30,113 nucleotides of DNA from an uncultured Moraxella sp. (GTDB taxonomy: Bacteria > Pseudomonadota > Gammaproteobacteria > Pseudomonadales > Moraxellaceae): positions 1 to 30,113 of the forward strand of contig CALJUC010000096.1 of NCBI GenBank assembly GCA_937975585.1, in the 5' to 3' direction. Shown here piece after piece: positions 23,575-30,113 of this stretch (position 1 is its first letter; each line of letters begins with the position of its first letter). Under the pieces are notes generated by a model that made no database searches, was not told where the DNA came from, and saw nothing but the letters and a program-made list of their open reading frames with translations. A program made the translations under genes and the position numbers.

Positions 23575-24744
23575 ATGCGTTATTCATTGCTAAGCCTTGT
23601 GGTTGCTTCAACTTTAGCATTAACTGCTTGTGGTAACAAACCTGCTGAAAACACCGCAGCGGGTGCTGCATCTGCAACGGGTAGCGCAACTGCGCCAGCC
23701 GCTGCTGACAAAAATGCTGCATTCACTATCACAGGTGCAGGCGCGTCATTCCCACAGCCAATCTACGCTAAATGGGCAGGTGACTTCAAAAGTGCAACTG
23801 GCGGTCAAGTTAACTACCAATCAATCGGTTCATCAGGTGGTATCAAACAAATCGTTGCTAAAACTGTTGACTTCGGTGCATCTGATGCGCCATTGACCAA
23901 AGAAGAGCTAGACAAAGACGGCTTAATTCAGTTCCCAACCGTTATCGGTGGTGTGGTACCAGTTGTAAACATCGATGGTATTCAACCAGGTCAATTAAAA
24001 TTAGATGGCGCTGCATTGGCTAACATCTACCTTGGTAAAATCACTAAGTGGAATGACCCAGCATTAACCGCATTAAACCCAGGCGTAACACTACCTGATG
24101 CACCTATCACCACTATCTTCCGTTCAGACGGTTCAGGTACGACTTTCAACTTTGCTAGCTACTTAGCGGCTGTATCACCTGACTGGAAAGCAGGTCCTGG
24201 CGTTGACAAATCAATCAAATGGCCGACTGCTGCGACTGGCGCGGGTGGTAAAGGTAACGAAGGTGTAGCAAGTAACGTAATGCGTGCTAAAAACTCAATC
24301 GGTTATGTTGAGTACGCGTATGCAAAACAAAACAACATGGCATACACCCAACTTAAAAATGCGGCAGGCAACTTCGTTCAACCATCAGCTGAAACTTTTG
24401 CAGCTGCGGGTAACGCTGATTGGCAAAACACCCCTGGCTTCAACATCGTGTTGACTAACCAACAAGATCCACAAGCATGGCCAATCTCTGCGGCAACTTA
24501 CATCTTGGTTCACAAAAACCCAACTAACCCAGAAAACGTGAAAAACGTATTAAAATTCTTTGACTGGGCATACACCAGCGGTGATGATGCAGCTAAGAGC
24601 CTAGACTTTGTACCATTTACCAGTGCTAGCAAAGCAATTTTCCGTGATAGTTGGAAACAAGTAGTTGGCACTGACGGCCAACCACTGTATACTTCAACCG
24701 CAGCTGCGCCTGCATCAACTGTAGCAGCATCAGCAGCGAAGTAA
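23575..24744 (+). CDS. pstS: PstS, phosphate-binding lipoprotein
   Basis: High-affinity phosphate receptor of the Pst ABC importer, lipid-anchored here rather than free in the periplasm. Lipobox LTAC with Cys at 19, then GNKPAE and an Ala/Ser/Thr linker to about residue 48. Phosphate-binding motifs are GAGASFPQPIYAKW (54-67), IGSSGGIKQI (84-93), DFGASDAPL (99-107) and FRSDGSGTTFNF (about 184). Its 389 residues exceed the usual 320-350 through the linker and a C-terminal Ala/Ser-rich tail (about 374-389). AGGAG precedes the ATG. It is first in pstSCAB, behind a Pho box, and separated from pstC by a terminator that should leave PstS in excess over the membrane parts. Confidence 0.96.
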   Translation: MRYSLLSLVVASTLALTACGNKPAENTAAGAASATGSATAPAAADKNAAFTITGAGASFPQPIYAKWAGDFKSATGGQVNYQSIGSSGGIKQIVAKTVDFGASDAPLTKEELDKDGLIQFPTVIGGVVPVVNIDGIQPGQLKLDGAALANIYLGKITKWNDPALTALNPGVTLPDAPITTIFRSDGSGTTFNFASYLAAVSPDWKAGPGVDKSIKWPTAATGAGGKGNEGVASNVMRAKNSIGYVEYAYAKQNNMAYTQLKNAAGNFVQPSAETFAAAGNADWQNTPGFNIVLTNQQDPQAWPISAATYILVHKNPTNPENVKNVLKFFDWAYTSGDDAAKSLDFVPFTSASKAIFRDSWKQVVGTDGQPLYTSTAAAPASTVAASAAK

Positions 24745-24784
24745 TCCTAACGAAGTCATTGGACAGGCAAGTCTGATGTTTTCT

Positions 24785-24826
24785 AGCGTAGAGCCAGTAA
24801 TCGTTTTTAGCTCTGCGCTTTTTTTT
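24785..24826 (+). terminator. Intra-operon terminator between pstS and pstC
   Basis: AGCGTAGAGC (24785-24794) pairs with GCTCTGCGCT (24810-24819) with one G-U pair and a 15-base loop, then seven Ts to 24826. Partial termination here would set a high PstS to PstCAB ratio. Confidence 0.8.
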
Positions 24827-24876
24827 AATATGCTTGCTGACAATTTATACTGATATCAATATAGGCTAGGTTAATT

Positions 24877-25827
24877 ATGTCTGATTTACATGCAAAACTC
24901 GCGAAGCAAAAACGTTTGGATTGGCTGTTTGTGAATGCCACTCGCGTTTTTGCTTTTGTGGTATTGCTACTATTGGGCGGTATTATGGTGTCCTTGTTTA
25001 TTGGGGCATTACCGAGCATCAAAGCATTTGGTCTTGGTTTTTATACTACCAGTGACTGGGATACGGGGACAGATACTTATGGGGCATTAGCACCCATTTA
25101 TGGTACCTTGGTCACATCCATTATCGCAATCTTGATTGCGGTGCCAGTTAGCTTTGGTATTGCGATGTTTTTAACCGAGCTTGCACCAGAATGGTTGCGC
25201 CGTCCATTGGGGATCGCTATCGAACTTTTGGCGGGTGTGCCTTCGATTATTTATGGTATGTGGGGCTTTTTCGTTTTCGCACCTTGGTTCTCTGAGCATA
25301 TTCAACCGTGGCTGATTGATCACTTAGGTGATGTGCCTGTTATCGGTAAGCTTTTCCAAGGCGCTCCGATGGGGATTGGCTTGTTTACCGCTAGCTTGAT
25401 TCTATCAATTATGATTATTCCATTTATCGCATCGGTAATGCGAGATGTATTCTCCATTACCCCAAAGATGCTGAAAGAGTCGGCTTATGGTTTGGGTGCA
25501 ACGACTTGGGAAGTCATGCGTAATGTCGTGTTGCCATATACCAAAGCCGGTGTGGTGGGTGGCATTATCTTGGGTCTAGGTCGTGCTTTGGGTGAAACGA
25601 TGGCAGTAACTTTTGTTATCGGTAATGCTTATAATATCAGCCCAAGTTTGTTCCAATCTGGTGTGTCGATTACGTCAGCATTGGCAAACGAATTTGCCGA
25701 ATCTAGTGGCTTACAGCAAGCATCGTTATTGCACTTAGGTTTCTTGCTGTTTGTGATTACCTTTATTGTCTTGGTAATTTCTAAATTGATGCTGGCTCGT
25801 ATGGATAGAGCCGCGGGTACACGATAA
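24877..25827 (+). CDS. pstC: PstC, phosphate ABC transporter permease
   Basis: Inner-membrane permease of the Pst importer, 316 residues. Six hydrophobic spans are visible, the first near residues 24-46 and the others in the 70-310 range. Family signatures are FLTELAPEWLRRPLGIAIELLAG as a pattern near residues 99-121 (ELAP, LLAGVPSIIYGMWG), the cytoplasmic EAA-like loop KESAYGLGATTWEVM (about 202-216), and GRALGETMAVTFVIGN. It starts 50 bases after the internal terminator and is followed 29 bases later by pstA. Confidence 0.95.
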   Translation: MSDLHAKLAKQKRLDWLFVNATRVFAFVVLLLLGGIMVSLFIGALPSIKAFGLGFYTTSDWDTGTDTYGALAPIYGTLVTSIIAILIAVPVSFGIAMFLTELAPEWLRRPLGIAIELLAGVPSIIYGMWGFFVFAPWFSEHIQPWLIDHLGDVPVIGKLFQGAPMGIGLFTASLILSIMIIPFIASVMRDVFSITPKMLKESAYGLGATTWEVMRNVVLPYTKAGVVGGIILGLGRALGETMAVTFVIGNAYNISPSLFQSGVSITSALANEFAESSGLQQASLLHLGFLLFVITFIVLVISKLMLARMDRAAGTR

Positions 25828-25856
25828 TCGCTGATAAGATGCTTGAAGGTAAAACA

Positions 25857-26738
25857 ATGAATACAACGCAAACCGCTCAATTCGCCAGTCGCAATAATGC
25901 AATCTACAAACGCCGTCAGCTTACTAATATGTTGGGTTTGGTGTTTGCTGGTTTTTCAATTTTCTTTGGTTTGATCTTTTTGGGTTTGATTTTAATCAAG
26001 CTATTTTCAGCCGGTGGTCACGCGCTATTGACGATGCCAATTTTTACCATGGATACACCGTCACCGAATGAGGTGGGTGGTCTACGTAATGCGATTATCG
26101 GCTCTATCATGGTTACGGGTTTAGGCTTGGTAATCGGTACACCGATTGGTATTATGGCAGGGATTTATCTTGCAGAGTTTTCTGAAGGTAGTTTGCTTGG
26201 CAAAGTCACACGTTTTATGAACGATATTTTGCTATCAGCCCCCTCAATTGTTATCGGTCTATTTATCTTTGCGTTGATGGTTCAAGGCCGTAACTTCTCA
26301 GGTTGGGCAGGTTCATTGGCGTTGGCATTGCTGGTGATTCCAGTTGTGGTACGTACCACCGAAAATATGTTACGCTTGGTACCGAATACCTTACGTGAAG
26401 CGGCGTACGCCTTGGGTACCCCAAAATGGAAATTGGTCAGTTCAGTGACTTTGCGCGCGGCTAAGACGGGTGTATTAACCGGTGTGTTATTGGCATTTGC
26501 GCGTATCTCAGGTGAAACCGCGCCATTGCTATTCACTGCACTGAATAATCAGTTCTATAGTGTCGATATGGGACAACCGATTGCGAACTTGCCGAACGTG
26601 ATTTATCAGTATGCGAGCCAACCTTACCCGATGTCAAACCAATTGGCTTGGGCGGGTGCATTACTGATTACGCTTGCTGTATTGACGCTAAATATCATCG
26701 CTCGTGCATTGAGTGGTAAAGAACAAGCATCACATTAA
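25857..26738 (+). CDS. pstA: PstA, phosphate ABC transporter permease
   Basis: Partner permease to PstC. The start chosen is the ATG at 25857, seven bases after AAGGT; an in-frame ATG at 25839 would add six residues with a poorer ribosome binding site. It has 293 residues, six hydrophobic spans, and the PstA signatures MAGIYLAEFSEGSLLGK, LLSAPSIVIGLF and the EAA-like loop REAAYALGTPKWKLV, then ARISGETAPLLFTALNN. Gap to pstB is 38 bases. It forms the transmembrane heterodimer with PstC. Confidence 0.95.
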   Translation: MNTTQTAQFASRNNAIYKRRQLTNMLGLVFAGFSIFFGLIFLGLILIKLFSAGGHALLTMPIFTMDTPSPNEVGGLRNAIIGSIMVTGLGLVIGTPIGIMAGIYLAEFSEGSLLGKVTRFMNDILLSAPSIVIGLFIFALMVQGRNFSGWAGSLALALLVIPVVVRTTENMLRLVPNTLREAAYALGTPKWKLVSSVTLRAAKTGVLTGVLLAFARISGETAPLLFTALNNQFYSVDMGQPIANLPNVIYQYASQPYPMSNQLAWAGALLITLAVLTLNIIARALSGKEQASH

Positions 26739-26776
26739 TCTGTTATATCATTACTAGAACTGATAGGTAGTTTTCC

Positions 26777-27532
26777 ATGACCGCAAAAATGCAAATTCGT
26801 AACTTGGATTTTTATTACGGTAATTTCCATGCACTAAAAAATATTAACATCGATATCGCTGACAAAAAAGTTACTGCGTTTATCGGTCCATCAGGTTGTG
26901 GTAAATCAACGTTACTACGTACCTTTAACCGAATGTACGACCTGTATCCTGGAATGAAAGCCACCGGTGAAATCAACTTAGACGGCCAAAATATCTTGGA
27001 CAAGTCAGTTGACGTTAACTTGCTGCGCGCACGCGTGGGTATGGTTTTCCAAAAACCAACGCCATTCCCGATGTCTATCTATGACAACGTGGCGTTTGGT
27101 GTACGTCTGTATGAAAGCCTAAGCCGCGCTGAGCTAGATGAGCGTGTTGAGTGGGCCTTGAAAAAATCAGCACTATGGAATGAAGTCAAAGATAAACTAA
27201 AAGATTCAGGTTTGTCATTGTCAGGTGGTCAACAGCAGCGTCTATGTATCGCGCGTGGTGTTGCGACACGTCCAGAAGTCTTATTGCTTGATGAACCAAC
27301 CTCAGCGTTGGACCCTATTTCAACTGGCTCAATTGAAGACTTGATTACTGACCTAAAAGACGAATATACCATCGCTATCGTCACGCATAATATGCAACAG
27401 GCTGCTCGTGTGTCTGATTACACCGTGTATATGTACTTGGGTGAAATGATGGAAATGGGTACAACAGACAAGATCTTCACCAACCCAGAGCGTAAAGAAA
27501 CTGAAGAGTACATTACTGGTAAATTCGGTTAA
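26777..27532 (+). CDS. pstB: PstB, phosphate ABC transporter ATP-binding protein
   Basis: Cytoplasmic ATPase of the Pst importer, 251 residues as usual. Walker A GPSGCGKST (37-45), Q-loop FQKPTPFPMSIYDN (91-104, PstB-specific), signature LSGGQQQR (148-155), Walker B VLLLDEP (168-174) with ALDPIS following, and switch H204. NRMYDLYPG is also diagnostic. It ends the operon: a terminator follows 29 bases after the stop. In many bacteria phoU comes next; here it does not, and iron-uptake genes follow instead. Confidence 0.97.
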   Translation: MTAKMQIRNLDFYYGNFHALKNINIDIADKKVTAFIGPSGCGKSTLLRTFNRMYDLYPGMKATGEINLDGQNILDKSVDVNLLRARVGMVFQKPTPFPMSIYDNVAFGVRLYESLSRAELDERVEWALKKSALWNEVKDKLKDSGLSLSGGQQQRLCIARGVATRPEVLLLDEPTSALDPISTGSIEDLITDLKDEYTIAIVTHNMQQAARVSDYTVYMYLGEMMEMGTTDKIFTNPERKETEEYITGKFG

Positions 27533-27561
27533 TCATGCGTTTTACACATTAGTGATTGTGC

Positions 27562-27592
27562 AAAATCCCTTATCACATGGTAAGGGATTTTT
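27562..27592 (+). terminator. Rho-independent terminator after pstB
   Basis: AAAATCCCTTA (27562-27572), eight-base loop, TAAGGGATTTTT (27581-27592). It closes the pst operon before the iron-uptake promoter. Confidence 0.88.
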
Positions 27593-27644
27593 CTATGGAT
27601 TAAGTCAAGAAAAAGTACAAAACCCATAATAAATCGCAAATAAT

Positions 27645-27674
27645 ATTGATAACAGTTATCATTAACATTATAAT
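27645..27674 (+). promoter_or_regulatory. Fur box overlapping a sigma70-type promoter for the iron-uptake genes
   Basis: TGATAAC-A-GTTATCA (27647-27661) is a perfect 7-1-7 inverted repeat of the Fur-box type. It covers the -35 element TTGATA (27646-27651), which lies exactly 17 bases before a consensus -10, TATAAT (27669-27674). Binding of iron-loaded Fur would therefore block polymerase directly. The first gene starts about 50 bases downstream. Confidence 0.8.
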
Positions 27675-27724
27675 CCTTACGTTTTCTCGCTTTTTTAGAA
27701 ATGATTAATGGTAGGATGATGATA

Positions 27725-28606
27725 ATGATATTTTCTTCACGCTTTAAAGTCGCTTTGTTAGCCAGTGCCGTGCTACTAACGGCTTGTCAAAAACCTAGTG
27801 ATAGCAGTGCCACTCCACAAACGACAACCGCTAGTGCATCGACTACCACAGCTACTGCTTCAACAGTCACAAGTGCCGTCGACCTGAGTCAAGAAACCAC
27901 CGCCTATAAAACATGGGTACAAGGTCAAATTGACCAAATGCTACCGGAAACAGAAAAATTTGTTGCCTTACTGAAGGCGGGAAAACTTGAGGAAGCAAAA
28001 GCCTTATATCCCCATGCCCGCGTATACTTTGAGCGCTCGGAACCGATTGCTGAAAGCTTTGGTGATTTAGACCCACGCATTGATAACCGTGAAGCTGACT
28101 TGCAGCCAAATGAAAAATGGACAGGTTTCCACGCCATTGAAAAAATCCTATGGACACAAAACACCACGAAAGGTACCGAAGCCTTAGGCGATCAGCTTAT
28201 CGCTGATGTCAAAGAATTACGCGCAAAAGTACCTACTGCAGACGTTACGGGTGATTTGATGGTGCAGGGCTCGGTTGACCTACTGAACGAAGTATCGACC
28301 AGTAAAATCACAGGCGAAGAAGAGATTTTCTCACACACTGATTTGTATGACTTTAAAGCCAACATCGACGGTGCGCAAAAAATCTTTGAGATCTTAACCC
28401 CCAAAATCAAAGCCAAAGACCCACAACTGGTTACTGAGCTGACCGAAAAATTCGCCGCAGTGAATGCGTTATTGGCTAAGCACCAAGTGGGTGAGAAAGA
28501 TTATAAATCTTACACGGAGTTAAGCGGTGATGATACCAAGGCGTTGGCAGAAGCGGTCAATAAGCTAGGCGAGCCATTGGCGCAGATGGGTGTGGTATTG
28601 CAATAG
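27725..28606 (+). CDS. efeO: EfeM/EfeO-family iron-uptake lipoprotein (M75 imelysin-like domain)
   Basis: Periplasmic component of the Efe ferrous/ferric iron uptake system. The ATG at 27725 is preferred because AGGA lies eight bases upstream; in-frame ATGs at 27701, 27716 and 27719 are alternatives. It gives 293 residues. Lipobox LTAC with Cys at 21, QKPS, then a Thr/Ser/Ala linker to about residue 52. The M75 domain fills the rest, with ALYPHARVYFERSEPIAESF (94-113) and the metal-binding HxxE motif H136-A-I-E139 in WTGFHAIEKILW. The N-terminal cupredoxin domain of E. coli EfeO is absent, so this is the short EfeM form. It is first behind the Fur-box promoter and followed by the EfeB-type peroxidase gene. 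Confidence 0.93.
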   Translation: MIFSSRFKVALLASAVLLTACQKPSDSSATPQTTTASASTTTATASTVTSAVDLSQETTAYKTWVQGQIDQMLPETEKFVALLKAGKLEEAKALYPHARVYFERSEPIAESFGDLDPRIDNREADLQPNEKWTGFHAIEKILWTQNTTKGTEALGDQLIADVKELRAKVPTADVTGDLMVQGSVDLLNEVSTSKITGEEEIFSHTDLYDFKANIDGAQKIFEILTPKIKAKDPQLVTELTEKFAAVNALLAKHQVGEKDYKSYTELSGDDTKALAEAVNKLGEPLAQMGVVLQ

Positions 28607-28701
28607 AGCGTGTGTGACTCGCAGCTTTGAAAAATATTCGAACCAAGCGCACAGTCTAAATTTTTCAGCATTATCTTTTTCTGACAACGTGGTAGTAGGG
28701 C

Positions 28702-30048
28702 ATGAATCCGGAACAACAATCAAACAGTATGACGTTGGGTCGACGTCATTTTTTGCGTAACTTGGGCTTAGTCGGTGGGGCGGTCAGTATCGCAGGAACG
28801 GGCATGGCCTTATCAGGTTGTCAGCCCAGTAGCAATACAACAAATAACACATCAGCAAGCAATACGGCGAATGCCGCAAATGCCGAATTAGGCACCAAAG
28901 ACAGCGATAAAAATGCAAACCCCAAGCATGCGGGCAGTGATGCCAATAGCAGCAAACATGGCTTTGCTGATGCCAAGTATGAGTTCTATGGGGAACACCA
29001 AGCCGGGATTACCACACCCAGCCAGCGTCAGATTTATTTTTTGGTGATGGATTTACACACCAATGATGTTGAAGCGGTGAAGCAAATGTTTCAAGATTGG
29101 ACGGCATTTGCCGCTAAACTGACCCAAGGCAACAATATCAAAGACTATGGCACCAACCCCTATGTTCCGCCAACCGACACGGGTGAAGCGGATAATTTGG
29201 GCGCGTATGGCTTAACCTTAACCTTTGGTGTAAGCCCTAGCTTTTTGACCAAGTTGGGCTTGAGCGACAAGTTACCCAAGGAATTTAAAGACTTGCCGGC
29301 TTTTCCACGTGACCAAATCCGTGGCAACTTATCGGGTGGGGATATCTGTATCCAAGCCTGTGCCGAAGATGCCCAAGTGGCTTTCCATGCGGTACGCCAA
29401 TTGGTACGCCAAGCACGCTCCACCATCACCATGCGTTGGTCACAGTCTGGGTTCGTTGGCTATGACACGGGCAATGAAACACCGCGCAATCTTTTTGGTT
29501 TCAAAGACGGTACCGCTAACCAAGAAACATTAAAAGCGGCTGATAAATTCTTGTGGGCCAATGAACCCAACTGGCTTAAAGGCGGTACCTACTTGGTGGC
29601 ACGCGTGATACAGATGCACTTAGAAACTTGGGACCGTACTTCGCTCAAAGGTCAGGAAGAAACGTTTGGTCGACACCGTACCACCGGCGCAGCGATTGGC
29701 AAGCAAGCGGAGTTTGACAGTTTTGATGTTAATGAAAAAGCCACCAATGGCAAAGCTGTCATACCAGAAATTTCCCATATGGGACTCTCCAAGCGTACCG
29801 GTAACCAAATTTTACGCCGTTCTTATTCTTATAGCAGCGGTATCGATGCCAAAACAGGCCAGTTTGATGCCGGTTTACTGTTTATTTCATTCCAAAAATC
29901 ACCTGAGCAATTTATCACCATTCAAAATGCTTTGGGACGGGTGGATAAAATGAACGAGTACATTACCCATATCGGCAGTGGCTTATTTGCGTGTTTTGGT
30001 GGGGTCAAGCCGGGTGAATATCTTGGCCAAGCGCTGTTTGAAGGCTAG
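28702..30048 (+). CDS. efeB: EfeB-type Dyp peroxidase / deferrochelatase, Tat-exported
   Basis: Heme-dependent Dyp-type peroxidase of the Efe system, proposed to oxidise ferrous iron and to release iron from heme in the periplasm. It has 448 residues. The N-terminus holds a twin-arginine signal (GRRHFLRN, 13-20). The export signal ends LSGC at residue 40, which also reads as a lipobox, then an Asn/Ser/Thr-rich linker runs to about residue 90. Peroxidase motifs are GFKDG (266-270, catalytic D269), the FGRHRTTGA segment (322-330), H359 in ISHM as the likely proximal heme ligand, and the LLFISFQ strand near 392. It starts 95 bases after the EfeM gene with no terminator between, so both fall under the same Fur-box promoter. 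Confidence 0.92.
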   Translation: MNPEQQSNSMTLGRRHFLRNLGLVGGAVSIAGTGMALSGCQPSSNTTNNTSASNTANAANAELGTKDSDKNANPKHAGSDANSSKHGFADAKYEFYGEHQAGITTPSQRQIYFLVMDLHTNDVEAVKQMFQDWTAFAAKLTQGNNIKDYGTNPYVPPTDTGEADNLGAYGLTLTFGVSPSFLTKLGLSDKLPKEFKDLPAFPRDQIRGNLSGGDICIQACAEDAQVAFHAVRQLVRQARSTITMRWSQSGFVGYDTGNETPRNLFGFKDGTANQETLKAADKFLWANEPNWLKGGTYLVARVIQMHLETWDRTSLKGQEETFGRHRTTGAAIGKQAEFDSFDVNEKATNGKAVIPEISHMGLSKRTGNQILRRSYSYSSGIDAKTGQFDAGLLFISFQKSPEQFITIQNALGRVDKMNEYITHIGSGLFACFGGVKPGEYLGQALFEG

Positions 30049-30063
30049 AGAAGGGAGCCTACC

Positions 30064-30113
30064 ATGATGAATCAATCCAACATTGTATTGCCAAACCTAC
30101 GTAAAACAATGGC
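30064..30113 (+). CDS. Start of a further gene in the iron-uptake unit (partial)
   Basis: ATG at 30064, six bases after GGGAG, opens a frame that runs to the window end: 16 codons, MMNQSNIVLPNLRKTM, plus two bases. It begins 15 bases after the efeB stop, so it is very likely co-transcribed. By neighbourhood it could be the Efe permease EfeU (FTR1 type), but the visible residues do not show that; another iron-uptake gene is equally open. Confidence 0.6.
   Translation, partial: MMNQSNIVLPNLRKTM

Overview
The window looks like chromosome from a gammaproteobacterium of the family Moraxellaceae (Moraxella/Psychrobacter type). This is inferred from moderate GC content, the pilU-pilT pair divergent from a yggS-type gene (an arrangement known in Pseudomonadales), and the protein sequences. 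I see no insertion sequence, prophage, CRISPR array, tRNA or rRNA. The gene content is mostly housekeeping and nutrient uptake, and nearly all of it is intact.

Layout. 1-2128 (minus strand): PilU (cut by the window edge) and PilT, the twitching-motility retraction ATPases. 2343-3062: YggS-type PLP homeostasis protein. 3112-4173 (minus): an unrecognised secreted protein with a possible metallopeptidase-like motif set. 4563-5084: secreted NlpC/P60 peptidase. 5560-6918: membrane GGDEF protein with an unusual insertion in its catalytic domain. 6936-8030 (minus): TruD. 8311-9543: a stand-alone, rather divergent TrpB. 9655-10916: GNAT acetyltransferase and META-domain lipoprotein. 10987-12282 (minus): ProA.

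12550-18194 is a polar amino acid ABC importer locus: one ATPase, three tandem paralogous substrate-binding lipoproteins and two permeases, cut into transcription segments by terminators. The 349-base gap before the first binding protein holds tandem imperfect repeats, a small ORF rich in Arg/Lys codons, and mutually exclusive pairings ending in a terminator-like hairpin beside the ribosome binding site. Together these look like a possible attenuator, which I regard as the most interesting non-coding feature here. An unknown lipoprotein and a seven-repeat WG protein follow (18253-19910).

20099-21546: tsaD overlapping crcB. 21706-23130: class 3-type aldehyde dehydrogenase. 23343-27532: the phosphate-starvation operon pstS-pstC-pstA-pstB, with a clear Pho box upstream of pstS and an internal terminator after pstS. 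27645-30048: an iron-uptake unit, with a sigma70-type promoter overlaid by a Fur-box palindrome, then an EfeM-type lipoprotein and a Tat-exported EfeB-type Dyp peroxidase. A further gene starts at 30064 and runs off the window.

The right half is therefore nutrient scavenging: basic or polar amino acids, phosphate and iron, each with its own visible control element. Many of the exported lipoproteins share the same tether style: a Cys followed by a short Lys-Pro motif, then an Ala/Ser/Thr-rich linker.
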